NCBI RefSeq assembly: GCF_002934065.1
Contig: NZ_CP018049.1
Span: 2,912,501 to 2,976,500 of the forward strand
DNA: 64,000 nucleotides
Origin: Pseudomonas orientalis
Lineage (GTDB): Bacteria; Pseudomonadota; Gammaproteobacteria; Pseudomonadales; Pseudomonadaceae
Direction: 5' to 3'
Part shown: positions 19,484 to 27,982 of the stretch, in pieces
Layout of the letters: each line of letters opens with the position of its first letter
Position numbering within the stretch: position 1 is the first letter of the stretch
Made by a program: the position numbers and the translations under genes
The notes under the pieces: model-generated
The model's input: the letters and a program-made list of their open reading frames with translations, nothing else
What the model was told of the DNA's origin: nothing
The model's database searches: none

Positions 19484-19514
19484 ATTTGGATCTCCATGGA
19501 AGGTGAGAATCTCG

Positions 19515-20288
19515 TTATTTGTCCTTGAACGCCGGCGTGCGCTTGGCCACGAACGCTGCCATCCCTTCTTTCTGGTCCTGGGTCGCGAATGCTGCATGGA
19601 ATACGCGGCGCTCGAAACGCACGCCTTCGGACAGGCTCACTTCAAATGCGCGGTTTACGCTTTCCTTGACCATCATGCTGATCGGCACCGATTTACCGGC
19701 GATCAGGGTGGCGACTTTCAAGGCTTCGTCCAGCAGTTCGTCGGCGGGCACGATGCGCGCGACGATGCCGCAGCGTTCTGCTTCCACCGCGTCGATGAAG
19801 CGCCCGGTCAGGCACATTTCCATGGCCTTGGCCTTGCCCACCGCCCGCGTAAGACGCTGGGTGCCGCCCATGCCAGGCAGTACGCCAAGGTTGATCTCCG
19901 GCTGGCCGAATTTGGCGCCGTCACCGGCCAGGATAAAGTCGCACATCAGGGCCAGTTCGCAGCCGCCGCCCAGGGCAAAACCGTTCACGGCGGCAATGAT
20001 CGGCTTGCGGCGGTTGGCCACGCGGTCGCTGTCGCTGAACAGGTCGTCCAGGTAGATCTGCGGGTAGGTCAGCTCGGCCATTTCCTTGATGTCGGCACCC
20101 GCCGCAAAGGCTTTCTTCGAGCCGGTCAGCACGATGCAGCCGATCTGCGGGTCGGCTTCCAGGCCGTCCAGCGCCTGGTTCAACTCGCTGACCAGTTGGG
20201 CGTTCAAGGCGTTCAGCGCCTGCGGACGGTTGAGGGTAATCAGCCCAACGCGGCCCTGGACTTCGAGCAAAATGGTTTCATAACTCAT
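19515..20288 (-). CDS. enoyl-CoA hydratase
   Basis: A 257-residue crotonase that hydrates trans-2-enoyl-CoA to 3-hydroxyacyl-CoA. The oxyanion segments [14 protein letters not shown] and [16 protein letters not shown] and the second catalytic Glu in [20 protein letters not shown] are present. The ATG follows AAGGAGCCGATAC. It is the last gene of a five-gene minus-strand operon (ligase, SDR, thiolase, dehydrogenase, hydratase) that covers every step of one beta-oxidation round for a short or branched acyl chain. Confidence 0.9.
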   Translation of the reverse strand: MSYETILLEVQGRVGLITLNRPQALNALNAQLVSELNQALDGLEADPQIGCIVLTGSKKAFAAGADIKEMAELTYPQIYLDDLFSDSDRVANRRKPIIAAVNGFALGGGCELALMCDFILAGDGAKFGQPEINLGVLPGMGGTQRLTRAVGKAKAMEMCLTGRFIDAVEAERCGIVARIVPADELLDEALKVATLIAGKSVPISMMVKESVNRAFEVSLSEGVRFERRVFHAAFATQDQKEGMAAFVAKRTPAFKDK

Positions 20289-20299
20289 GTATCGGCTCC

Positions 20300-21427
20300 T
20301 TAAAGATTGCGTGAGATGACCATGCGCTGGATATCGCTGGTGCCTTCGTAAATCTGGCAGACCCGCACATCGCGGTAGATCCGCTCCAGCGGGAAGTCGC
20401 TCAGGTAACCGTAACCGCCCAGGGTTTGCAAGGCGGCCGAGCAGACTTTCTCGGCCATTTCGGACGCGAACAGCTTGGCCATGGACGCCTCGACCAGCGC
20501 CGGCTTGCCGCTGTCGCGCAAGGCTGCCGCGTAGTGCACCATCTGCCGGGCCACGGCAATTTGCGTGGCCATGTCCGCCAGGCGAAAGGCCACGGCCTGG
20601 TGTTCGACCAGGGCCTTGCCGAAGCTTTCACGCTCACGGGCGTAGTCGCGGGCCGCTTCAAATGCCGCGCGGGCCATGCCCACCGCTTGCGCGGCGATAC
20701 CCACCCGTCCGCCTTCCAGGTTGGCCAGGGCGATCCGGTAGCCCTCACCCTCCTCGCCCAAGCGGTTGGCAAGCGGCACCTTCAAGTCTTCAAACAGGAT
20801 CTGGCAGGTATCCGACGCGTGCTGCCCCAACTTGTCCTCGACCCGCGCCACGCTGTAGCCCGGCGAATCGGTGGGCACGATAAACGCAGTGATGCCGCGC
20901 TTGCCCCCCGCCGGGTCGGTCACCGCGAACACGATCACCACGCCGGCGTTCTGCCCCGAGGTGATGAATTGTTTGCAGCCGTTGAGCACGTAGTGATCGC
21001 CTTCAAGGCGCGCGCGGGTTTTAAGGCTGCTGGCGTCGGAACCGGCCTGGGGTTCGGTCAGCGCAAAGGCTCCAAGCATGGCGCCACTGGCCAGGGGTTT
21101 GAGGAACTGTTCTTTCTGGCGGTCGTTGCCGAACTTGAGGATCGGTACGCAACCTACCGAGTTGTGCACGCTCATGATGGTCGAGCAGGCGCCATCGCCG
21201 GCGGCGATTTCTTCCAGGGCCATGGCGTAGGCCAGGTAACCCGTGTCGCAGCCACCCCATTGTTCCGGCACCAGCATGCCAAAAAAGCCCAGTTCGGCCA
21301 TCTCACCGATGGCCTCCCGGGGAAAGCGATGGTCGCGGTCCCATTCGGCGGCAAACGGTTTTAAGCGTTCCTGGGCAAATTGCCGGGCCGCGTCGCCGAT
21401 TTGCAGGTGTTCGTCATTAGGCAGCAT
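20300..21427 (-). CDS. acyl-CoA dehydrogenase, short/branched chain type
   Basis: A 375-residue flavoenzyme. Motifs are [19 protein letters not shown], the C-terminal [18 protein letters not shown] and the catalytic Glu in [15 protein letters not shown]. It resembles 2-methylbutyryl-CoA or short-chain dehydrogenases; the substrate is inferred from the operon. The ATG is preceded by AGGACTGACC. It lies 9 bases after the thiolase gene and 11 before the hydratase gene. Confidence 0.9.
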   Translation of the reverse strand: MLPNDEHLQIGDAARQFAQERLKPFAAEWDRDHRFPREAIGEMAELGFFGMLVPEQWGGCDTGYLAYAMALEEIAAGDGACSTIMSVHNSVGCVPILKFGNDRQKEQFLKPLASGAMLGAFALTEPQAGSDASSLKTRARLEGDHYVLNGCKQFITSGQNAGVVIVFAVTDPAGGKRGITAFIVPTDSPGYSVARVEDKLGQHASDTCQILFEDLKVPLANRLGEEGEGYRIALANLEGGRVGIAAQAVGMARAAFEAARDYARERESFGKALVEHQAVAFRLADMATQIAVARQMVHYAAALRDSGKPALVEASMAKLFASEMAEKVCSAALQTLGGYGYLSDFPLERIYRDVRVCQIYEGTSDIQRMVISRNL

Positions 21428-21436
21428 GGTCAGTCC

Positions 21437-22621
21437 TTAATACAGGCATTCAACGGCCATCGCGGTGGCTTCACCGCCGCCGATGCAGATCGCCGCAACG
21501 CCGCGCTTGAGGCCTTTCTGGCGCAGGGCCGAGAGCAGGGTCACCAGGATGCGCGCGCCCGAGGCACCGATCGGATGGCCCAGGGCACAGGCGCCGCCGT
21601 GCACATTGACCTTGTCGTGGGGAATTTCCAGTTTGCTCATGGTGACCAGGCTGACCACCGCGAACGCTTCGTTGATCTCGAACAAGTCGACATCCTCCAG
21701 GCTCCAGCCGGTTTTGCCCATCAACTTGCGGATCGCCCCAACAGGCGCGACCGGAAACAGCCCCGGCTCATCGGCAAACGCCGCATGCCCATGAATTACC
21801 GCCAGGGGTTTGAGGCCGCGCTGGCTTGCCTCGGATTCGCGCATCAACAGCAGCGCCGCCGCGCCATCGGAGATCGAGCTGGAGTTGGCTGCGGTGACCG
21901 TGCCGCCTTCGCGGAAAGCCGGCTTCAGGCTGGCGATCTTGTCCAGCCTGGCCTTGGGCGGCTGTTCGTCATGCAGGATGGTTTTCTGCTCTTTGCCGAC
22001 AGTGACCTGCACCGGGACGATTTCAGCGGCAAAACTGCCGTGGGTGATGGCTTCCTGCGCACGCGTCAGGGAGGCAATCGCAAAGGCGTCCTGGGCTTGG
22101 CGGGTAAACCCGTTATGCTCGGCGCAGTCTTCGGCAAAGGTGCCCATCAGGCGGCCCTTGTCGTAGGCGTCTTCCAGGCCGTCGAGGAACATGTGGTCAA
22201 GGACCTTGCCGTGCCCCATGCGATAGCCGCTGCGCGCGCGGTCGAGCAGGTACGGCGCGTTGGACATGCTCTCCATGCCGCCGGCGATCACCACGTCGAC
22301 ACTGCCGGCGCGCAAGGCATCGTGAGCCATGATCGTCGCTTGCATGCCCGAGCCGCACATCTTGTTGAGGGTGGTGCAACGGGTGGATTTGTCCAGCCCG
22401 GCGCCCAACGCTGCCTGGCGTGCCGGCGCCTGGCCGAGGCCTGCGGGCAGTACACAGCCAAACAACACTTCGTCGACGGCGTCGGTGGCGATACCGGCGC
22501 GCTCGACCGCCGCACGAATTGCAGCGGCGCCCAGTTGCGGTGCGGTCAGGCCCTTGAGGTCGCCCTGAAACCCGCCCATGGGCGTGCGCACGGCGCTGAC
22601 AATAACGATAGGGTCATTCAT
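21437..22621 (-). CDS. acetyl-CoA C-acyltransferase (thiolase)
   Basis: A 394-residue thiolase that cleaves 3-ketoacyl-CoA, or condenses acetyl-CoA in reverse. The nucleophilic Cys is in LNKMCGSGMQAT near residue 89. The second active-site block HGGACALGHPIGASGAR and the C-terminal CIGGGEATAM are intact. GGAGGCATCTTC precedes the ATG. In this operon it would release acetyl-CoA with propionyl-CoA (isoleucine route) or acetyl-CoA (straight-chain route). Confidence 0.92.
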   Translation of the reverse strand: MNDPIVIVSAVRTPMGGFQGDLKGLTAPQLGAAAIRAAVERAGIATDAVDEVLFGCVLPAGLGQAPARQAALGAGLDKSTRCTTLNKMCGSGMQATIMAHDALRAGSVDVVIAGGMESMSNAPYLLDRARSGYRMGHGKVLDHMFLDGLEDAYDKGRLMGTFAEDCAEHNGFTRQAQDAFAIASLTRAQEAITHGSFAAEIVPVQVTVGKEQKTILHDEQPPKARLDKIASLKPAFREGGTVTAANSSSISDGAAALLLMRESEASQRGLKPLAVIHGHAAFADEPGLFPVAPVGAIRKLMGKTGWSLEDVDLFEINEAFAVVSLVTMSKLEIPHDKVNVHGGACALGHPIGASGARILVTLLSALRQKGLKRGVAAICIGGGEATAMAVECLY

Positions 22622-22633
22622 GAAGATGCCTCC

Positions 22634-23401
22634 TTACCTGGCTGCCATGCGCAAGGCGCCGTCGAGACGGATCACCTCGCCATTGAGCATGCTGTTTTCA
22701 ATGATATGCCGCAGCAGGGCCGCATATTCGACGGGTTTGCCCAGGCGTGGCGGGAACGGCACGCCGGCGGCCAGGGCCTCGCGTACCTGCGGGGTCATGC
22801 CGGCCATCATCGGAGTTTCAAAGATGCCGGGGGCGATGGTCATCACGCGGATACCGAAACGTGCCAATTCGCGCGCGGCCGGCAAGGTAAGGCTGGCAAT
22901 CGCGCCCTTGGAGGCGGCATACGCGGCCTGGCCGATCTGCCCGTCGAACGCCGCCACCGAGGCAGTATTGATGATGACGCCGCGTTCGCCATCGGCATCC
23001 GCGTCGGTTTCAGCAATCGCCGCAGCGGCCAGGCGCAACAGGTTGAAGCTGCCGATCAGGTTGACGTTGATCACCTGGGCGAAGCTGGTCAGGGCGTGCG
23101 GGCCGTCCTTGCCGAGAATCTTCTCGCCACGCACCACACCGGCGCAGTTGACCAGCCCGTGCAAACCACCAAAGGCGGCGACCGTGGCGTGGACGGCGGC
23201 TTCGGCCGCCGCTTCCTGGCTGATGTCCGCCACGGCGCTGCGGGCGTTGTCGCCCAGTTGCCTGGCGTTGGCGGCAACGGCGTCGGCGTTGAGGTCCACC
23301 AGCATGACCTTGGCGCCTGCCGCGATCAGCATCTCAGCAGTGGCCGCACCGAGGCCCGACGCACCGCCGCTGACCAGGAATACCTTGTTTTCAATCTGCA
23401 T
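22634..23401 (-). CDS. SDR dehydrogenase, 3-hydroxyacyl-CoA dehydrogenase type 2-like
   Basis: A 255-residue classical short-chain dehydrogenase. It has an N-terminal [14 protein letters not shown] nucleotide motif, [10 protein letters not shown], and the catalytic YAASK in [14 protein letters not shown]. The sequence [20 protein letters not shown] is typical of the HSD10-like enzymes that oxidise 2-methyl-3-hydroxybutyryl-CoA. GTG at 23404 and ATG at 23401 are adjacent possible starts; AAGGAAACAGTG favours the ATG. The operon position between ligase and thiolase supports a beta-oxidation role. Confidence 0.88.
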   Translation of the reverse strand: MQIENKVFLVSGGASGLGAATAEMLIAAGAKVMLVDLNADAVAANARQLGDNARSAVADISQEAAAEAAVHATVAAFGGLHGLVNCAGVVRGEKILGKDGPHALTSFAQVINVNLIGSFNLLRLAAAAIAETDADADGERGVIINTASVAAFDGQIGQAAYAASKGAIASLTLPAARELARFGIRVMTIAPGIFETPMMAGMTPQVREALAAGVPFPPRLGKPVEYAALLRHIIENSMLNGEVIRLDGALRMAAR

Positions 23402-23422
23402 CACTGTTTCCTTTTGAACGGA

Positions 23423-25072
23423 TCACGCCACGGCCGCCTGGGCCTTGGCTATTTCCTGATTACGCAAAATAAAGCGTTGCAGCTTGCCGCTGGGAGTCTT
23501 GGGCAGGTCGCTGACGAATTCGATTTCTCGCGGATACGCATGCGCCGCCAGGCGCTGGCGCACGTGCAGGCGCAACTCTTCGGCGAGCTCCGGGGTGGCG
23601 CGGTACTGCTCGTTGATCACCACAAAGGCTTTCACCAGTTCGGTGCGCTCCGGGCACGGCTTGCCGACCACGGCGGCCTCGATCACGGCCGGGTGTTCGA
23701 CCAGCGCGCTTTCCACGTCGAACGGCCCCACGCGGTAGCCGGAGGTGGTAATCACGTCATCACTGCGCCCGACAAAACTGATGCTGCCGTCCGGGTTGAG
23801 CTCCACGGTATCGCCGCTGAGGTAGTACTTGCCGACAAAGGCTTTGGTTTTCACACCGTCGTAGCCTGCGAACCAGCACATCGGCGATTGCTCACGGTCG
23901 ATGGCGAGAATGCCGGGCTGACCGGCAGGCAATTCCTGGTAGTCGTCATCCAGTACCACGATGCGATGCCCGGGCGAAGCGAACCCTGCCGCGCCGACAT
24001 GCACCGGATGCGCCAGGCCGTGGTGATTGCACAGCACCATGCCCAGCTCGGTTTGTCCGTAGTGGTCGTGAATGGTCACGCCGAGGTTGTCGGCGAACCA
24101 GCGAATCACCTCGGGGTTCAAGGGCTCGCCGGCGCTGCTGACGATGCGCAACCGGCCCTTGATCGAACGGGCGAACTGCTCGCCGCCGGCAATCAATAGG
24201 CGATACGCGGTGGGCGAACCGGTCAGGTTGGTGATGCCGTACTTGTTGATGACCCGGCAGGTGCTTTCCAGGGTGAAGGGGCCATCGTAGAAGGTAATCG
24301 GATGCCCCATGGACAGCGGCCCGGTCACGCCAAAATAGATGCCGTAGGCCCAGCCCGGATCGGCCACGTTCCAGAATGCGTCTTCGGGGCGCAGGTCCAC
24401 CGCGTCGCGGGTATAGGCCTGGAATGCGACAATCGCCTTGAGCGGTACCGACAGGGCTTTGGACGGGCCGGTGGTGCCTGAGGTGAACATGAGCAAAAAG
24501 GGCTCGTCCGCCCCCAGCAGTACGGGCTCGCAGGTATTGGAATATTGGGGCAGTTCGGCCCAGAAGCTGAAATCGCCGCGCACCAGGCCTTCGCCTTTGG
24601 CACCGGTGACCGTCACGATGGTCGGGCAGCCCTCCACGTCCGCGAGCTTGGGCCGATTCACCTCATCGGTGACAACCAGGGCGGCGCCGGAACTGTTCAG
24701 GCGATGCTCGATGGCCTTGGGCCCGAACGCGGTGAACAAGGGTTGATAGACCGCGCCGATACGCCAGGTGGCCAGGACCACCACCAGCAGTTCGGCCGTG
24801 CGCGGCAACAAACCGGCGACTTTGTCACCACGCTTGATGCCCTGCCCCAGCAGGAAATTGGCAAAGCGTGCGGCCTGGTCCTGCAAGTCGGTAAAGGTGA
24901 CCGTGGCGCTGCGCCCGTCCTTGCCCTCCCAGAACAGCGCAATACGCCCGGGCAGTGCATGACGGTCACAGCATTCCACACAGGCGTTGAGGGCCTGCAG
25001 GTTGCCGGCCAGCGTCATGTCGACGGTGTGCTGGTAATCGAATTCGGTGGTGGCGGCCAGGTAATCACGCAT
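23423..25072 (-). CDS. acyl-CoA synthetase (AMP-forming)
   Basis: A 549-residue adenylate-forming ligase that activates a carboxylic acid with ATP and CoA. The P-loop-like motif is FTSGTTGPSKALSVPLK, followed by YGQTELGMVLCNHHG, the hinge region YYLSGDTVELNPDGSISFVGR and the catalytic lysine in LPKTPSGKLQRFILR. The ATG at 25072 (MRDYLAATTEFDY) after AAGGAACCGAAGCG is preferred to an in-frame start 15 codons upstream. As first gene of the operon it indicates a free short- or medium-chain acid as the entry substrate. Confidence 0.9.
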   Translation of the reverse strand: MRDYLAATTEFDYQHTVDMTLAGNLQALNACVECCDRHALPGRIALFWEGKDGRSATVTFTDLQDQAARFANFLLGQGIKRGDKVAGLLPRTAELLVVVLATWRIGAVYQPLFTAFGPKAIEHRLNSSGAALVVTDEVNRPKLADVEGCPTIVTVTGAKGEGLVRGDFSFWAELPQYSNTCEPVLLGADEPFLLMFTSGTTGPSKALSVPLKAIVAFQAYTRDAVDLRPEDAFWNVADPGWAYGIYFGVTGPLSMGHPITFYDGPFTLESTCRVINKYGITNLTGSPTAYRLLIAGGEQFARSIKGRLRIVSSAGEPLNPEVIRWFADNLGVTIHDHYGQTELGMVLCNHHGLAHPVHVGAAGFASPGHRIVVLDDDYQELPAGQPGILAIDREQSPMCWFAGYDGVKTKAFVGKYYLSGDTVELNPDGSISFVGRSDDVITTSGYRVGPFDVESALVEHPAVIEAAVVGKPCPERTELVKAFVVINEQYRATPELAEELRLHVRQRLAAHAYPREIEFVSDLPKTPSGKLQRFILRNQEIAKAQAAVA

Positions 25073-25278
25073 CGCTTCGGTTCCTTGTGTGTTTTTTTGT
25101 TTTAAGGACACTTCCAAACCAGGTCAATCGCCTGCAAATAGTCGCTCCACAGCGCTGCCACCAGCAATGGTCAAAGCCGCCAACATGGCTGACTGGTTTG
25201 GCCAATCCGGTTTGACACTCGCCCTGCACTGGCCGAAGCTTGCGACTTTGTACCCGTACCCTGCCTTCGGACGCCTGC

Positions 25279-26337
25279 ATGTCAAAGTCACGCCGTTACT
25301 CCATCATCGGCCTGTGCGCCCTGTTGTCGATTGTATTGATCACCTGGTTTTTCTCGCGCACAACGCCCGTGACCGCGCCCCCGGCGATTGCCCAGGGTTA
25401 CTCCAAGGCCCTGAAGCAGGCGCGCAATGGCGAGCCGGGGGCGGCGCGGGTGTTGTATCAACAGCTGGGACGGCCGGACCTGTCACCCGAGCGGCGCGCC
25501 GCGCTGCATGCCGAGCTCCCCAACTACCCCAGCCCCCAAGCGCTGAAGCTGGCGGATAAAGACCTGGCCGATGCCTCGCCCGTGGTGCGTGAAGCGGCGA
25601 TCCACAGCATTGTCGGCCTGGTGCCGACCGGCCAGCGCACCTTGCTGCTCGGCCCTGTACTGGACGACCCCGAACAGCAAGTACGCTTTGCCGCCGCCAA
25701 CGCCCTGCTCGGCCTGTCGCCGGACACCCTGGGCCTGTATTTCGGCCCGCTGCAGCAAGTGCTCGACGAATTTGCCAAAACCCTCAAGGCCCAGCCCGAG
25801 ACCGCCGAAAGCTGGATTCAACTGGCGCGCCTTTATATTCACAGCGCGCTGCTGCCGGATGCACAACATGCGCTGCAACAGGCCATGCGCCTGCAACCGG
25901 ACAATCTGCAGGCGGTGGTGGCGCAGATCGAGTTACTGGACAAACAGGGCAAGACCGACGAATCGCGGCAGTTGCTCGCGCAGCAATTGGCGGCGCATCC
26001 GGAATCGGCCTACCTGCAACACGCCCTTGGCATGTGGCTGCTGCACCATGGCGAGCGCCCCTATGCCCTGCTCGGCCTATCCAAGGCGGTAGAACTCGAA
26101 CCGGACAATCAGGATTACCGCTACGACCTGGCCACCACGCTGCACGACCAGGAGGAACTGGAGGCGGCCCAGCGGCAACTGGAGGACATCGTCCAGCGCC
26201 ACCCGGCCAATCGAAAAGCGCGTGTGCTGCTGGTCAATTATTGGAAAGAAAGCGGCCAGTTGCAGAACGTCCAGGTACTGCTGGCACAGCTGGAGCAGCA
26301 GAACCCGGATGACCCGGCGCTGCAACAGGGTCTGTGA
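25279..26337 (+). CDS. membrane-anchored TPR repeat protein
   Basis: A 352-residue protein with one N-terminal membrane helix (YSIIGLCALLSIVLITWFF, about 7-25) and the rest outside the membrane. Residues about 85-150 look like a HEAT-type pair (SPVVREAAIHSIVGLVP, DPEQQVRFAAANALLGL), followed from about 180 by four or five TPR units (for example AESWIQLARLYIHSALLPDA). Such proteins scaffold complexes; no enzymatic motif is present. The ATG at 25279 gives a standard anchor. It is divergent from the acyl-CoA operon. Confidence 0.78.
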   Translation: MSKSRRYSIIGLCALLSIVLITWFFSRTTPVTAPPAIAQGYSKALKQARNGEPGAARVLYQQLGRPDLSPERRAALHAELPNYPSPQALKLADKDLADASPVVREAAIHSIVGLVPTGQRTLLLGPVLDDPEQQVRFAAANALLGLSPDTLGLYFGPLQQVLDEFAKTLKAQPETAESWIQLARLYIHSALLPDAQHALQQAMRLQPDNLQAVVAQIELLDKQGKTDESRQLLAQQLAAHPESAYLQHALGMWLLHHGERPYALLGLSKAVELEPDNQDYRYDLATTLHDQEELEAAQRQLEDIVQRHPANRKARVLLVNYWKESGQLQNVQVLLAQLEQQNPDDPALQQGL

Positions 26338-26479
26338 CGGCCCTCCAAAAATGTGGAAAAAGTCACCAGGTTGCCTACAAATAATCCAAAACGTTGAACC
26401 GCCACAGGCCGATAGGGTCAAGTGAATATGGCGCGCCCAACGGCGTGCCCCGAACACGTACGTGACCTGAGGGCACTTC

Positions 26480-27982
26480 TTGTCTACATCAAATTCGCTT
26501 TTGAGTGAAAAGGCAGCCACCGGCATCGATGGTCTGGATGACATTCTTTCCGGGGGGCTATCGCGCAGCCATTTGTTCCTCCTGGAGGGCGAGCCCGGCA
26601 CGGGTAAAACCACCGTGGCCCTGCACTTCTTGCAGGCAGGCGCGAAAAACGGTGAAAAGTCGCTGTATATCACCTTGTCCGAAACCGAACGTGAGCTGCG
26701 CCAAGGTGCCAAGTCTCATGGCTGGGACCTGGACGACAACATTCATATCTTCGAGTTGACCCCGCCGGAAAGCCTGCTCAACGCCGAGCATCAGCAGAGC
26801 CTGCTGTACTCCTCGGACCTGGAACTGGGCGAAGCCACGCGGCAGATTTTCGAAGTGGTCGAACGCGTCAAGCCCACCCGCGTCGTGGTCGACAGCCTGT
26901 CGGAGATCCGCCTGCTGGCGCAAAGCTCCCTGCGCTATCGCCGGCAGATTCTGGCGATCAAGCACTACTTCGTGCGCTATGACGCCACGGTGCTGCTGCT
27001 CGACGACCTGACTACCGAATCCCTCGACAAAACCGTGCACAGTGTGGCCCATGGCGTGATTCGCCTGGAAGAACTGACGCCCAGCTACGGTGCCGAACGT
27101 CGCCGTGTGCGGGTAGTGAAGTACCGGGGACAGAAATACCGTGGCGGCTTTCATGACTTCACGATCATGGGCGACGGTGTGCACGTGTTCCCACGCCTGG
27201 TGGCCGCCGAACATCGTGGCGGCTACACGCGCCAGACCATGAGCAGCGGTATCGCCGAACTCGATGCCTTGATGGGCGGCGGCGTCGAGACCGGCTCCAG
27301 CAGCCTGATCCTTGGCCCGGCCGGCACCGGTAAATCGCTGATTTCCATGGTTTTCGCCGCTGCTGCGGTAGCGCGTGGCGAAAAAGCCGCGCTGTTCATC
27401 TTTGACGAAGAGATGGGCCTGCTGTTCGAGCGCATGAAGAACATGGGCATCGACCTGGCTGCGCTGCAAGCCACCGGTAACCTGCTGATCGAACAGGTCG
27501 ACGCGGCCGAGCTGTCGCCTGGTGAGTTCTCACACCGGGTACGTCGCTGCGTGGACGAAGGCGGCATCAAAACCGTAGTGATCGACAGTATCAACGGTTA
27601 CCAGGCAGCCATGCCGGAAGAGAACGCACTGATCCTGCATATGCACGAACTGCTGCTGTACCTCAACCGGCGTGGCGCCGCGACCTTCATGACCGTCGCC
27701 CAGCATGGCCTGGTCGGTGATATGCAAACCCCTGTCGACATCACTTACCTGGCCGATACCGTGATCCTGCTGCGTTACTTCGAAGCGCTGGGCAAGGTGC
27801 GCCGGGCCATTTCCATTATCAAGAAACGCACCGGTACCCACGAATCGACGATTCGCGAATACCGCATCAGCAGCAATGGCATGACGGTCGGCGAACCTCT
27901 GGATAATTTCCAGGGTGTGCTGCGCGGCATTCCGATCTATATGGGCGCTGGCTCGCCTCTGCTCAAGGAAGAGGGAGTGTGA
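26480..27982 (+). CDS. KaiC-like double RecA-fold ATPase
   Basis: A 500-residue protein with two tandem KaiC/RecA domains. Walker A1 is GEPGTGKTTVA (about 37-47) and Walker A2 is GPAGTGKSLISM (about 277-288); each is followed by a hydrophobic strand ending in Asp-Ser (RVVVDSLSE, TVVIDSINGY). The C-terminal RTGTHESTIREYRISSNGM matches the KaiC CII region around the autophosphorylated residues. The start is TTG at 26480 with GAGGG 8-12 bases upstream. It overlaps the next gene, a histidine kinase (GTGTGA). No kaiA or kaiB is present, so a clock role should not be assumed. A switch acting on the linked kinase is more likely. Confidence 0.9.
   Translation: MSTSNSLLSEKAATGIDGLDDILSGGLSRSHLFLLEGEPGTGKTTVALHFLQAGAKNGEKSLYITLSETERELRQGAKSHGWDLDDNIHIFELTPPESLLNAEHQQSLLYSSDLELGEATRQIFEVVERVKPTRVVVDSLSEIRLLAQSSLRYRRQILAIKHYFVRYDATVLLLDDLTTESLDKTVHSVAHGVIRLEELTPSYGAERRRVRVVKYRGQKYRGGFHDFTIMGDGVHVFPRLVAAEHRGGYTRQTMSSGIAELDALMGGGVETGSSSLILGPAGTGKSLISMVFAAAAVARGEKAALFIFDEEMGLLFERMKNMGIDLAALQATGNLLIEQVDAAELSPGEFSHRVRRCVDEGGIKTVVIDSINGYQAAMPEENALILHMHELLLYLNRRGAATFMTVAQHGLVGDMQTPVDITYLADTVILLRYFEALGKVRRAISIIKKRTGTHESTIREYRISSNGMTVGEPLDNFQGVLRGIPIYMGAGSPLLKEEGV

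Larger units (their letters stand above)
18973..19494. repeat. tandem array, 194-base unit, about 2.7 copies
   Basis: The word GTGGGAGGGGG begins at 19010, 19204 and 19398, an exact 194-base period. The first two units are nearly identical over their full length, including the non-REP part (GGATCTGCTGTGTTGTTG and onward). Similarity extends leftward to about 18973, so each unit begins with a copy of the last five codons and stop of the acyl-CoA dehydrogenase gene (CTACCCACTCTGACTGAC, with CCACCCGCTCTGACTGAC in unit 2). The third unit is more diverged and ends soon after its REP doublet. Confidence 0.92.

Noticed and set aside
21380..24199. 939-codon open frame on the plus strand
   Set aside because: It lies antisense to the thiolase, SDR and ligase genes. 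Its translation is low-complexity, His/Gly/Arg-rich and unlike any protein family, as expected for the complement of GC-rich codons.
26480..27982. A complete circadian kai system
   Set aside because: Only a KaiC-family ATPase is present. No KaiA or KaiB gene is in the window, so a clock should not be claimed.
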